From positions 7,960,501 through 8,024,500 of the forward strand of contig CALZFC010000005.1 of NCBI GenBank assembly GCA_945643635.1: a DNA stretch of 64,000 nucleotides, read 5' to 3'. Position 1 is the stretch's first letter. Every line of letters begins with the position of its first letter. The stretch is from Allodiplogaster sudhausi (lineage: Eukaryota; Nematoda; Chromadorea; Rhabditida; Diplogasteridae). The notes below the pieces were generated by a model, which was given only the letters and a program-made list of their open reading frames with translations, had not been told where the DNA came from and searched no databases. The position numbers were made by a program, and so were the translations under genes. This document shows positions 22,062 to 34,647 of this stretch, piece after piece.

Positions 22062-22487
22062 TGCGGCGCACTACGAAATTCAGGAATCAAGGATATTCAT
22101 CGGACTCGAGCAAATTATCTTTCTAGGCTCGCCAAACTAAACGGGTCATAGAACATTTAGACACGGCTCCCTAACCTAACCGTGATATTATATATTAAAT
22201 TCCTAGCAATAAGCCAAATATACAAACGTACAGAAATTTGCATTAGCACGACAAGTATTTTCGAAAACAAAGAGTAGTCTGTAGTTTTGGAGGACCGTGA
22301 TTTGGGGAGGCACACCAAATAAGTGAAACTTTACGAACACAATGTACAACTCACACAACTGACGAGCACCATCTCACCTTTACCACCCATTCTCAGTCAC
22401 GTTCTGAACCTTTCATGTGTATACCACGGATTAAGCTTAAACACTTTATCAAAGATCTTTCCCTGTCACTGGCTCCGTCTCTCCTCC

Positions 22488-24496
22488 TCATACGTTTCCC
22501 TTCTTCGTCTTCTTCTTACTCTTCTCAATCTTCTTGCTCTTTCCACTCGATTTGCTAAAAGTCAATGATGGTTAGTTTCCTGAAGTGCAGCCCAGTCTTG
22601 AACTCGTGAACCTTGCGCTGAACAGCTTGCGTCCCCGTTTATTGGCCGGCCTGGCCGATCGAGTCGACCTCGGCGACGCCGTGGATTTCCCCGACTTCGT
22701 GGACTTGGTCGTCTTCTCCGACTTCTGAATCATGACATTTAACGATGTAAGTGTTCCGTGATACAAGTCTAGAATCGTACGGTTGAGACTTCTGATGTCT
22801 TCTTGCGAGGCAAAGAAGTCGAAGTTGTTCCACCTTCAACAGAACTACAATTTAAATTGATCTGTCAATTTTTTATGTTACCAGCAAACTTGTAAAAATT
22901 AAGTAAAATACACTTATAACTTTGCTTCTCGACTGGAAATGGCGTGAAGAAGATTTCCTGACGAGGGACGGATCTGGAAAAGATTCGAGTCCTTTCTAAA
23001 ATAATGATTATGGCAGATGCCAATGGCGAGATACATATAAGAGAAAGAGAGATTGTAGAGAAAGAGATAGAGAAAGAGAGATTGTAGAGAAAGAGAGAGA
23101 GAAAGAGAGATTGTAGAGAAAGAGAGAGAGAAAGAGAGATTGTAGAGAAAGAGAGAGAGAAAAGAGATTGTAGAGAAAGAGATAGAGAAAGAGAGATTGT
23201 AGAGAAAGAGAGAGAGAAAGAGAGATTGTAGAGAAAGAGAGAGAGAAAGAGAGATTGTAGAGAAAGAGAGAGAGAAAGAGAGATTGTAGAGAAAGATAGA
23301 GAGAAAGAGAGATTGTAGAGAAAGAGAGAGAGATAGAGAGAGAGACAGAGGGAGAGAGAGAGAGAGACTAGCAGTGGCATGGAAACGGAAGAGGGAGCGG
23401 GCCCATCGGGTGCCCTGAGGCAGCGGACACCCAAGCGATGGCCGACGCAGACGCGGAGGCCGTTGTCGCTCTGCAGGGAACGCACCACTGCTGCCGTGTT
23501 CTGTAATCAGTTGTCTATCAGTTATCTCTCCCCTCTCATTCCCTCTCTGACTTCTCTCACTAGGACAGTTCAGTTTGTAATAAGAAAATAGTGGCCTCAG
23601 GCGAGAAGCGAAGAGCGCTGGTTCGCTCGGGGATGAAGGCCTTCTCGGAAGGATGCAGAAGGTGGTTACGGAGGAAGGCAAAGGAGGCTGGGGTGTACGA
23701 CGTGGAAGGAGGTTTGCCTGGATAAGAAGAGAGAGAGAGAGAGAGAAGGAGAGAGAGAGAGAGAGTAAGAGAGAGAGAGAGAAAGAAGGAAAGAGAGGTA
23801 CTCTTACCGGCCAGCCAAAGCAGAATGGCGTCGGCCACTTCGATCTCTGCCTTGACGTTGAGGTCGCATCGGCCGATGAGGGCGGAGAACACGCGGTAGG
23901 GGATCGACTTAATCAAGAAAAGTATACAACCTGCTTAGAACTGGAAAATCGACAACTAAATTAGCATGAAGAATACCGAACTTGGAAACCGTCGGTCTTG
24001 ACAATCTCGGGGAACTTAGCAGCCACTCGGCGGAGAAGGACTGCTTCCACTTCGGGAGAGAGAGAGAGAGGACTGCTTCCACTTCGGGACCGTCAGAGAC
24101 ATGATCAGCAGACACTGCAAGAAAGGGAGAGAGTGAAAGAGAGTGCAAGAAAGAGAGAGAGAGAGAAAAGATAGAGAGAGAGAAAGAGAGAGATAGCGAG
24201 AGAGAGATAGAGAGAAGGGACAGAAGGAGAGATGGATGCCTTTTTCGAGAAACAATGAAGAGCACACCTGAATAAGAGGAGCGACGTCATTCTGGTGCGC
24301 GGCGATGTCCTTGAGATACTGTAATGAGCAAGATTCTGATCTGTCGTCCATCACTGACTTCTTTCTTGTCTGACCTGCTCGAGTTGCTTCCGCAGAACGG
24401 GCATCTCGGGGACGTTCGCGAACTTCAGAAGCTCGGCCATCATGAAGAAGGAGATGTCGCCCTTTCCCTCAAAAGGACCACGCATTTCATGAGCAG

Positions 24497-24546
<50 letters not shown>

Positions 24547-26357
24547 GAATAGAGGGCAGGCTAACTTCACTCTTCTCAATGAACTGCACGACTATTTCGA
24601 CAGTGTCCTTCTCGAACTTGCTCAAGTTCACCTGCCTCGGGGGCAATCCAGCCAACTTCTCCTTTAATTAATCAAAATAGCTTAATTTTTGGACTATATT
24701 TACTGTACTTTATTAGTAGATACTACTCACAGGGGTCACACCTCATATAAAATTTTGCACGATTTTGAAACACACTAAAAGGAGAGTGTTACACCGCCGC
24801 AACAAGCAAACGATTTTCCACTCAGGACCACCAAATTCCATTTCACGGCAGATTTTTATTTTATGACCTTTGTGATGCTTTCTTTATTCCTTTATTTCAA
24901 TTTAATCGAATCGCCTTTCACGACAGAAAACATCAGGTATTTCTTATTTAACGTTCATTTTTGTCATTTTTTGGCCAGTATGTATGGAAGGGGCAATGAA
25001 ACCCCCACGTCCCATCGGTGCCCTGGCCAGGCTGAGATGGAGGACTTGCTGAGACGATCAGCCGGTGCAGCCAGATCAGCTGAGCGAGCACGCAGCATGC
25101 GTGAGTACAACATATCGCTATCAGCTATGAAGGATGAGCACATTAATAGCATTCTACAACTTCAAGATGCTCACAATGCTGCCATTGATGGAATGCAACA
25201 TCGCCATGAGGAGCAGCTGAAACAGAACACTTGGGGTAAGATGAGCGAGCAAGCCATCGAGGCTCTCCACCCACAGATCAACGAATTGCGAGCTCGCTAC
25301 GCATCAATGAGGGACAAGCGGGCAAGATATGAAAGGGTTTGCCAACAGTTGCTACTCAGAATGAAAATGGTCGACAAGGAAGAATCGAACGAGGTTACGG
25401 ACGAGTGAATCGAGTAATTGTAAATCTACTTGTCAATATCACCCCGGTTTTTACTAATTCTATTTTTTCAGCTATTACTTTTCTTGCTTAACTATTTCTA
25501 AACAAAATGAATAAAGCTATTTATTCGGTTTATATATTGTTTCGCATTAAAAACACATAGCGGATCAGAAATATCACAGGAGCTAGCAAAACAAATGGCC
25601 AAAAAGAAAAAAAAACAATACACATTCTCTTAATATAAGCGAACCCAGGGGTGCTCTTCCTTGACATAGCTCGGCACTCCAGAACTGCACCGTGCCAGCG
25701 AAAAACTGCAAGAATGATCGCTTCTCCAACATACCAAACGTTCAACAACAAGCAATAAAAACAGGAATACAATTCAAGAAGAAAGATTTCCAAACCACAA
25801 ATTTCATTGTCCGAGTGTATTATAGTTGCAATTATTTAAATCCTCGCAACAAGTTGCACTTCCCGCACCACACACTATATATGGCAAATTTTGGACAGGT
25901 GTGACCCCTGTGACTACTCTCATGTTGCAAATAAAGGAATAAAGAAAACCTTTCGGTAGAGTGTTGACGCAGAGGCGAATTTCTCGGAGTTGACGCTGAA
26001 GACTTGGTCATTCCAGATGATCTCCACTTCGTTCTTCTTCTCTGGCTTTCTCTTCTCTGCCTTTTCTCCCTTCTTTGGAGGGCGATCACGCGAACGGGTC
26101 TCAATTCATTCCGATTATTTAGTAGCTTATGGTGAAATTAGGCTGATCTATTAGCGACTAATTACAAGTTAAATGAATTGACAAACCTTATTCAGGTCGT
26201 ACTTGCTTTGCTGGTTGCTGCTCTTGGTAAGAGAAGGCAGACTCTGGCTGGAGAGATCGGACTGAGTCGACTTGGTAGTGCTGGTTGAGGAGGCTGATTT
26301 CACGGAGGCCGCCGCTGGCGTCTTCTGCTCTTCAGCTGTCGGCTCGTTTGATTCCAT
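22488..26357 (-). CDS. BTB/BACK-domain protein with Lys/Ser-rich tail
   Basis: Start ATG at 26357. Phase-consistent exons at the 5' end are 26357-26187 and 26099-25950, then 24661-24566, 24467-24375, 24318-24268 and 23907-23808. A Ser/Thr-rich leader precedes a BTB fold (NEVEIIWNDQVFSVNSEKFA, then PPRQVNLSKFEKDTVEIVVQ, FFMMAELLKFANVPEMPVLR). A BACK-like region follows (LLRRVAAKFPEIVKTDGFQ, SALIGRCDLNVKAEIEVADA). Downstream are RFSPE, a segment NTAAVVRSLQSDNGLRVCVG, and a basic tail (KSEKTTKSTKSGKSTASPRS ... KKIEKSKKKTKKGNV-stop). BTB/BACK proteins are typically CUL3 adaptors. Three junctions are uncertain: the exon near 24110-24010, where a microsatellite-linked 28-base duplication disturbs the frame; the end of the exon near 23600, with no GT donor; and the 23380-22930 exons. 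Confidence 0.7.
23037..23372. repeat. Minisatellite, about 11 copies of a 27-28-base AG-rich unit
   Basis: Unit of the form AGAGATTGTAGAGAAAGAGA plus (GA)n, tandemly repeated with small length changes, in an intron of the BTB/BACK gene. Confidence 0.9.
24016..24090. repeat. 28-base tandem duplication bridged by (AG)n in coding region
   Basis: ACTGCTTCCACTTCGGG occurs twice, 28 bases apart, separated by an AG run, inside a BACK-coding exon. The duplication length is not a multiple of three. Confidence 0.7.
24500..24542. repeat. (AG)n microsatellite
   Basis: Uninterrupted AG run in a short intron of the BTB/BACK gene. Confidence 0.9.
24728..25912. mobile_element. 1.2 kb TIR element inserted in BTB/BACK intron
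   Basis: Perfect 16-base terminal inverted repeats, CACAGGGGTCACACCT (24728-24743) and its complement (25897-25912), are flanked on both sides by ACTACT (24722-24727, 25913-25918), which looks like a target-site duplication. The interior carries one long plus-strand ORF, antisense to the host gene. The CACA... ends and a 3-base ACT or 6-base ACTACT duplication recall CACTA-like or related cut-and-paste elements, but I cannot assign a superfamily. No transposase motif is visible. Confidence 0.75.
24980..25408 (+). CDS. Element-borne coiled-coil protein, 142 aa, unknown
   Basis: From ATG 24980 the product starts MYGRGNETPTSHRCPGQ and runs on as long amphipathic helices (MEDLLRRSAGAARSAERARS, EHINSILQLQDAHNAAIDGM, NELRARYASMRDKRARYERV), ending EESNEVTDE-stop. 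It is rich in A, R, E, Q and M, with no cysteine clusters except one Cys near the start, and looks like a coiled-coil or DNA-binding helical protein. The same frame is open upstream to an ATG at 24863 with a hydrophobic run; a splice acceptor (TTTTTTGGCCAG) just before 24979 suggests that part is an intron. It is the only ORF in the TIR element. Confidence 0.6.
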   Translation: MYGRGNETPTSHRCPGQAEMEDLLRRSAGAARSAERARSMREYNISLSAMKDEHINSILQLQDAHNAAIDGMQHRHEEQLKQNTWGKMSEQAIEALHPQINELRARYASMRDKRARYERVCQQLLLRMKMVDKEESNEVTDE

Positions 26358-26381
26358 CGGATTCTAAATCAATTATCGATT

Positions 26382-27066
26382 CTCGGGTGAAAAGCGAATG
26401 GGAAATAAATGGTCCAGTAATGGCAAATAACTTCCGCAAATAATAGTAGTTTAACGATGGGCAACCAAACATTATTCGAACAGTTCTTCACTCAGATCTA
26501 ACCATTAGCAAATTTTTCAGCAATAACCTGCGCATATTGGAGCAGTTACGTGCACATAACAGGCAGATAACCTGCGGATAACTGACAATAATAAGCCATT
26601 AAACTGGGTACTGTAACACCAAAAATCAGTGTACTGTTGAACTAAAATTGTAATTTCAGTTTTTTTTACTTCTGAAAATCTCTTTACAATTAGCTCGGCC
26701 CCCATCAGGGTACCAAACAAACAAAAAAAATCCACTCCTTCAAGTAGGAGCGGAAACGGCCCCTTCATGCGGGGCGCGGAAAAACCGCTGATTTACGGAG
26801 CTCTAAAGACTGCAACCCTTGTGCTGACCGCGCACACTATACTTGCCGGCTTTCAAAAGCAATGGCTTACCCTTTAAAAAGAATTTCCCGCCATTTCCCA
26901 TGTTCAAATGTTTTAATGGCAAATAAATGGTACGTTAATGGCCAGTAAGGGGGTACAGGAATAGTAAGAAACTGATTAGTAGGCCGCCATTATTTCGCCA
27001 GTCTGCAGATTTTGTACCATTCTACCATTTCCGCGCACGGAATTGGCCATTCGCTTTTCACCCGAG
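26382..27066. mobile_element. 685-base MITE with 20-base TIRs, next to the BTB/BACK start codon
   Basis: CTCGGGTGAAAAGCGAATGG (26382-26401) is matched exactly in reverse at 27047-27066. Both ends carry related subterminal words (AAATAAATGGT and TAATGGC). No ORF of note. The left end is only 25 bases upstream of the BTB/BACK ATG, so the element lies in its promoter or 5' UTR. Target-site duplication is not clear. Confidence 0.65.
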
Positions 27067-27745
27067 TTGTGCCAAAAAAAGCGTAAGAGAACGAAAGATG
27101 AAAAGCCACCTCGCTAGTAAAACTGCGATGTGTGGAATGAATTGAGGCTCCTCTCTTCTTTCTTTCAAACTCCATTCATAATTTCAGTGGAATCTTCGAG
27201 AAGTCACGTTTGTCTGCATGTAAATGATGGAATCTTTTCATTTGTAAAGTCATGAAGATTTTAGCTCTGACAAATTACAGGACGGAAGAAAATTAACTGC
27301 CTTGCAAGAAACATTCGATGGACACAGTCCAGAAGCACTTCTTCTTCTATTTGAGCTTTTGACTTTCTTCCAGACTTTCTCTCTGCCAACAACCAGTCTG
27401 CCGTATAATTCTTACCCTTTCATCTGTTTGGAAAAAACCTATCCAAATTTGAGTCCGCTTTATCTGTTCTTTGTATGCTCACAGTCTTTTTTATTCATAT
27501 TTTCTCTCTGTTACATTTATGATGAGAAATAGAGAGCTTGGGGTCGTCCTTCGAGGATTCGTGTTTAATTCATGAACGAAGTGTTCATTGAGAGAAAGTG
27601 AGGCCAATAACCGAAGAGAGCCAAGGGTTTCATCTCTTTTCGAGTGATCTATTAGACGGTGAAAATTGCCTTTCTGTTCACTTCTTTTCTTCTCTCATTC
27701 CCTTTTCGATCACTTAGTTCCTACCGAGTTTGTTCTCTCTCTCCC

Positions 27746-27801
<56 letters not shown>

Positions 27802-30404
27802 TCTCTCCCTCTCTCTTCTGATGTAGAGTGAAAGTTAAGGAGAGCAAGTGAAGTAAGCACAGACAGTGAGGGGAAATGAAGTAGAGAGAGACAAAAAGAA
27901 TCAGTTAGAGTAAGGGAGAGTGATAGGTGGAGCTGCAGGAGGGCGATGACGGTAAAGAAACACAGCTAGCAGGCAGGTTCCTGCCCCTCCTGCCAAAGCC
28001 ATGAAGGTGGAAATTGAGGAGGAGACGCACTGTAGGGCGCCCTGCGAATGCAAGAACAGGGAAGAGAGTGGAAAAATAAAGAGACAGGGTCAGAGAAACA
28101 CACACAGAGAGAGAGAGTGTGTGAGGAAGAGTGCAGAGATGTATTCAAAGAGTAAAAGTGAGTGAGAGAGAGTGCAGAGATGTATGCAAAGAGTAAAAGT
28201 GAGATGTGGGTGGAAGGATCCTTGGCAGTTAGCCACTACGGCCCTTTTCTCCAATGCGTGCGGCCGACTGTCTCTCCGTGAAAGGGCTTGGTAGAGAAGG
28301 AGAGAGTGAGAGGAAGAGAGAACTTTGAGAAATAGAGAAGGAGAGAGTGAGAGGGAGAGAGAACTGCGAGAGATAGAGAAGAAGAGAGAGGGGGGAAAGT
28401 GGGGAAAGGGTGAGTGGAGGAGGAGAGAGGGAGGGGAAAGTGGGGAAAGAGTGAGTGGAAGAAGGGAGAGGGAGCAGACAGTGCCTTGCGGCACAAGAAG
28501 GTGAAGAAGCCGGTTTCCCTCACCTTCCCCATCTCTGCGTTGCTCTCTCAACTTTTCACTCATTTCGCTTTTCTCTCTCCTCGTTCATTCTCTGGCATCC
28601 TTTAGTCTTCTTGTCTCTAGAATCTTCTCAATATCTGCCGTTATTCCTCTTTATCTCTTTCCATTTCTCCCAATCCCCTTCATCTCTCGTCTTTCTTTTA
28701 CTCTACACTAAATGTATCCATCAATGGTCTCAAGCATGCATTCTCTTCTGTTCTCGTCATTTTTAGATATCGTCTCTTTAATTCCTCGTTGTCTGCATTT
28801 GCTATCTTTATCTCTGTACTCGAACGATGTTGATGTTGATGAATACAGTTATTTACCTTATTCGCTTAATGAATATGCATTTTCTCTAGCTACTCCTGAT
28901 TGTCATTCGAGTGGCTTAAACGTTTTGAGAAGAGTCCTAATTTCCGTTGTCAATTTTACAAAATGCTCTTCTTGATTGAAAGCGAAAGAGTTTAGGAATA
29001 AGTAGGTAATGAAATGGAAAGGATTGAGGAATTGAACATATGAGCATATCTTGACGAGAGAACGACCCAATTCAAGTGCGCCTTCTCTCTCTGTGCATCT
29101 TCACTTTTGTTCTCTCTCACTCTAATGCTCTCTTCCAGGAGGGAAAGATTTCGCGGTATGAAGAGGAGATGAATCCATGAATGGTTGAGAGAGAGAGAGG
29201 AGGGGAAGCAGAGAAAGACAGAGAGAGAGAGAAAACGAGAGACAGTTGGGGTCGTTATAAGACTCATAGTCTCTTCAGTGAAAAAATTAAGTGAAAGTGA
29301 AGAAAGCGAAAGTGTGATGAGGGTAAGAAAGAAAGAAAGAATCAACTGGAAGGAGTTTATGAGGATAACGAATTAAGAAAAGATCAAACGACCATTCTTT
29401 ATGTTTCCGTGTCACTTTATTCCATTATCGCTTTCTGTCAAACCTGGTGTATTCCAATATCTTAAACCTCATAATTGCTATTCCCGGATAGAAGAGTGCA
29501 CTTGTCCTTGTCAGATGCTAGCCCCCTTCACTTGGCTGCCATTCTTTTTAACGAATTACCAATTTGCACTGATCTAACGATGTCTTCAATTCCTCTTTCT
29601 TCTTACGCTGCCCTGTCAATGCCAATTGCGTACAGAGCTCTCCTCTCCTGACCCTCTTCGCTTACATTTCTTTTCCTCTCCCTTGGTTGCTTCTTCCATT
29701 TCGTGGAAGGTCTCACTGGCAGAGAATAGTCTGCTTCCTGGGATGGCAATTACAACGGTAATAATGCACCTTGGATATCCTGAAAAGCGCTCTACGCAGT
29801 GTGATCTTCCTGAAATGAGCCTCTGCCGATGACTCTTTCATTTCCATTCAAAGACCAACCTTGGCCTTCGGGGCGCGTGGCGTCACTCGGTCGGATTATC
29901 CGCAGATTAACCCCAGATTTAGGCACTATTTGAGGTCGCTCTTGCAGTGACACTTCTTTCCATTACTTCTTCAATGATCCCGAGTCACATTCATGTTTCT
30001 TCTCTCGCCATTTCCGTCGTTGAGTGAAACGAGTTGCCATGGCTGAATGATTAAAGGGACATGCCATTCATGGATCGCATGGTATTTAGGATCGCCTTTG
30101 TGAGAGAGGGAAGGCTGCTGCTCTCTCTCACCGTCTCACACACTCTCTCCTCTCTTCTTTTCTTCTCTGCGCTCTCTCGTCTCCCCTTTGATCTACGCAA
30201 CGGCCTATAACTTTCCTGTTCGCCTAGCGGAGGCCTCGCAGCCTCGGCTGCTCTCTTCTCTGAGATGGAGAGAATCGAGTTGCTTTGCCTGCTTGTCGAG
30301 AAGAAAGTGAGAGAAGCTGATGATTGTTTGAGCAGATAATTTTATGTGTAGAAAACAAAGAAGACATGAATTCAATGAAAGATTAGTTATGATGAATATT
30401 GAAG
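27067..30404. other. Gene-poor, AG/CT-rich stretch with possible minus-strand exons
   Basis: Mostly simple sequence, with a (CT)n tract at about 27738-27815 and purine runs at 28090-28490 and 29185-29230. The only coding hints are on the minus strand. 28050-27915, after a good acceptor (GCATTCGCAG), is open as a possible transmembrane segment (FMALAGGAGTCLLAVFLYRH). 28280-28230 and 28530-28490 could be small exons. They were not joined into a gene. Confidence 0.35.
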
Positions 30405-33400
30405 GTTCACGACTGTTACTACCGGCTCGGGCTCCACATCGCCGACTATCCCAAGACATGGCTTCTGCTCATGTCAGACGCTACTTAACTAGCGCCTACT
30501 TCTCTTGTCACAAGAGGACTTTCCCTGACAAAGGAAAAAAAAGCTTATGGTATTCAGATCAGTCTGGACTGCTTTGATGGCCTGCGGAGTTGCCAGGTTC
30601 AAGGAAGTCAACAACGTTCGCGACCATTTCAGCGCCTCCAACTCGCCCTCGAGGTCTTTTTTCGATTCAAGTGGGAGGAATACATCAAATGTTATTGCTG
30701 CAATAACGTCTCCACTCAGGAGAGAATTCGCAATAGCACGCGAGTTCTTCGAGGAGCTCGGCAGTCCCTTTCATGTTGTCGTTGCTCTTCGGGCTGCTGA
30801 TCATGGCAACATCCTCCGTCCAGGGTGCGACTCGGTCATAACTCTGGAATGGCTAGGAGACTTCTTTCTTTTCAGATATATCGAAAAGGCACTCGAGATT
30901 GAAGATTTCCTCCAGTACAAGCTGAAAGTGGAGCACGGCAACAAGAGTTACGCGTACTCTGACTTCTGCGGAACTCAGTGCGAGACTAGTGACTCGGTCA
31001 GCAACACACATGATACCGTTCTATCATTATTTTATTCTTTTTTTTGTTACTTTTTCTTTTAAGGAAACTTATCAATGTTAAAAGAGTATTGCATATTTAT
31101 AGGTTAATATTTTCCTGACGATGTTCCGTGACTCTCAAGTGCGAAAGCAGACTCATGTCAAATTGACGTATCCGACCATGGATGTCTTCGGCCATCGCAT
31201 CTACCTCGCGAACAACGTCTTCCTCGTTGAAATTAACAATCGGTTTATCTTCTTTATCGATTTGTTTACTCAAATAAAACTATATTTAATTAATTTTGTA
31301 TACTCAAATTAAGCTATCTTCACTAACTTTATATAAACCCTTCTTCCTCTTTTAAGATCAAATGTAGTGGAAGGCTGCGGGCTGATTGCGATCAACTTCC
31401 ACGCGATCTACAACAACGAAAGCACTGAATTGATGATGAAGAAATGGGAGAAGGTCGTGTTTATTTACACTCTCACTTCTTTTCAATTCCTTTTACATCT
31501 CAACTTCAAGTCCTTCAGGCAGTCTACGAGTATTCACGTGGCACTGAGCACGCTCCTCTCATTCAAGTTTTTGTCACTTCCGAAGGACTTGTCTCTGAAG
31601 AAGTTCGCCGAACTGGTATGTAACAATTGATTCTTGCCCGATCCTGAAACTTTTTTTACTCATAAGAAATTGTAAGCGAATTGCCAATGGAGATACAAGT
31701 TCTCACAATCAGGGCTGCTGGCGATGCCGTTGATGTCGCTGACCCTCTTGATCATGATTGCATTCACGGTGGTGACCACTTGGAAGCGAGATCCAGTGAG
31801 AGCCAAGCCTTTCGAAGCAGTCATCGGAGTCTTCTGCCCCCTCCTTTCTCTCGCCGGCAGCTTCGGAAATCTTTTCTGGGTCTTTTTATCTTCTTTTTTT
31901 AAAAATACTTTTTTCATCCCAATCCTGTTGCCACCAAAATAGGTAATAAATAGGTTTTTTTTTTGTATATTTTGAAATAAGTTAAATTGCCCCATATCTG
32001 AAACCCATATGCAGCCACCTACTCTGCTTTTACTTCGTTTCTCGATTCCTCTCATTTTATTTTTCCTGTCTTCTCTATCCATTTCATTCACAACATCATG
32101 GTATACTCCCTCTAATTCAGTTCGTCACTTCCATCCTGAACAAGAGACATTTCAAGCGCATAATGTTTGAAATGCAGCAAATGAATATCTCGTTTACTCA
32201 GCTCGGCTTCGACTTCCTCCCGATTGTGACTGTCGTTCCGTTCTTGATCCTCGCAATCGGAGTCGACGACGTGTACATCTTCATCCACGCCTGGCATCTC
32301 ACTGACAACCGGTTTGACAACATTAATCACCAAGTCCTACAGTATCTTAACTCTTCAGGTTATCCGCTCGGGATCGTCTGGCTGTGACTCTTGCAGATGC
32401 CGGCCCCTCCATCTCCATCACTTCTCTCACGAATCTCCTCTCTTTCGGCATCGGAATAATGACTCCGACTCCAGCTATTTATGTCAGTCTGTGAATATAA
32501 TTTCTCTAATGGACGTGACCGAGAGAAGGAAGAGAATAACCAGGATCATTCCAGACCTTCTGCTTATTCATTTCGGTGGCCGTGATCTACGACTACATCT
32601 ACCAGATCTTCTTCTACTCCGCGGTCCTTGCTCTGAGTGGAAAGAGAGAGGCCAGGAGAGGCCACTCGTATCTCTGCTGTAAAACCATTCCGCAGAAGAC
32701 CGATGTCAAAAAAGCCGAGGTGTAAAAAATTTTTGCCATGATACTTTTATTGTTTGTTTTTAAGGCTGAGCAAGCAAATGATTGCTCTTCACTGGGAAGC
32801 CGAATTGCGAATTGGATTCTGGATGCTTGGGTCGATATCGTCATGTCGAGTTGGAGTAAACTTTTCATCGGAGTTACAATGATGTCAGTTATATGTATGT
32901 AGCTTTTTTATATCATGACTGATAAAATTATGGATAGCATTTATTTTATTTTATACTATTTATTATTATTGATTTTTAAAATAAATTTTCAGAATTTACT
33001 GGGCGGTGATGGTGAACGGCGCTCTGAAGATCAAGGTCGGGCTGACATCAGAGAAGCTTTTCCTGGATGATTCGCCTCTGCTTGAACTCGTTCGACTCCA
33101 GACAAATGTCATCTTCAAGGAAGGCGGACAAGTCAGATGCAAATCAATTAATTTCGTATTCAACCCTGCAGGGTATTCTTTATGACATTTCAATGTATAT
33201 GTATTCTCTAAAAAAAATTATCTTTTAAGATAATACAATAATAAAAAAATATGGCATAATTTAGGTTGCGGTGTTTGTGAACAACCCCGGTGACCTCAGC
33301 GAGCCGGATGCCGTGCCGGAGATCATGAGGATCCTCAACCGATTCGAGACGGCCAATAACTCGGTCGGCTCGGCCAGCACTCACATGTGGCTCCTGCCCT

Positions 33401-34602
33401 ACCTTCCATTCGTCGGACTCCAAGTCTCACTCTTTCTATCTCTTCTGACTTTGTATCATTCCCTTTGTATCTCTCTCTTTGTTTTTGTCTCTTGCTCTTC
33501 CTCGCTCCCTCTGTCTACTACATGCATCTCTCTCTCTTTCTATCTATGTATGTACATACATATGTACATACATACATACATATTTTGACTGTGCCAATTT
33601 TCTGCAAGGATGCTTTCAACGAGCTATTTTTTACCACTTATAACTTCGAAACGGTTCCAGAGTCAAAGAAAGTCATTTTTCAGAACCGTGGCTCGATCGA
33701 CTTCAAGTATCGCTACTTGCCTGAATTCTTCAGCATCACGGAGTACCGCCGGTGGAGTCATTTCGTAAACCTCGGCAACCCGCAGTTAGTCACTTCCACA
33801 CACACCTCATTCACGAATAAAAATGAAAAATATTGCTTTAAAAAAGTTATTGGATTAGTAAACAAAAAGAATATCTTACAGAGACTGTTACGATGAAAAG
33901 CCGAGTTGCTTGAAGAAGTACGTGTTCTCCACCGGATTCCATGACGCCGTGAGTTGATTGGCAGAAGGAATAAGAGAGACAATGGAAATGAGTCAGGTTG
34001 CCTGGAGTGACCGACTCCGCCTGCTGGAGAACTGGCGGAGTCTCGCATCAGAGTACGACCATCTCAATCTCACCGTCTACGAGGACTTCAGCATGTACTC
34101 TGATCAGGTTCTTCTCTCCCTTTTCTCTCTCTCCTCTCTTCTCTTTATCTCTGTAACCCTCTCTGATCTACTTTGTCTCTCAGCTCCTGTCGATTGTGCC
34201 GGTGACTCAGCAGACCGTTCTGTTCGCTCTCCTCTGTATGATTGCCATTCTCATTCTCTTCACTCCTCATTTGGTCACAGTCTGCACGTCAACCGCCGCA
34301 GTTCTCTCAATCAACTTGGGTATATTTCAATTTTTGGTTTTGAAATAAACTTTTTTAAAGAATTTAGTCTTCGTGAAAGATAGTCTAGATAGACCACATT
34401 AACGAAGTTACTTCATAATCTATATAGGTGTGTTCGGTTGCTTGGTGTACATGAACATCGACCTGGACCCAATCTCAATGACAACCACTCTCATGGCCAT
34501 TGGATTCTCTGTCGACTTTGTTGCTCATATCACTTTCCACTACTACAAGGGAGACTTCCCGGTTAGCACCTCAGCTGCTTTCACTGTACTGGAAACAGTG
34601 AA

Positions 34603-34647
<45 letters not shown>

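Noticed and set aside
22865..23681. Long minus ORFs of 207 and 255 codons
   Set aside because: Most of their length is translation of the AG minisatellite (SLSLSLQSLF repeats); only the outer parts coincide with plausible exons of the BTB/BACK gene.
27998..28080. Plus-strand ATG frame reading KVEIEEETHCRAPCECKNRE, resembling a PDGF/VEGF end
   Set aside because: Similarity rests on a few Cys and acidic residues; no upstream cystine-knot exon was found, and the opposite strand has an equally good exon with a transmembrane segment.
28090..28563. 157-codon minus ORF
   Set aside because: Low-complexity S/L/P translation of purine-rich repeats without splice or start support as a whole.
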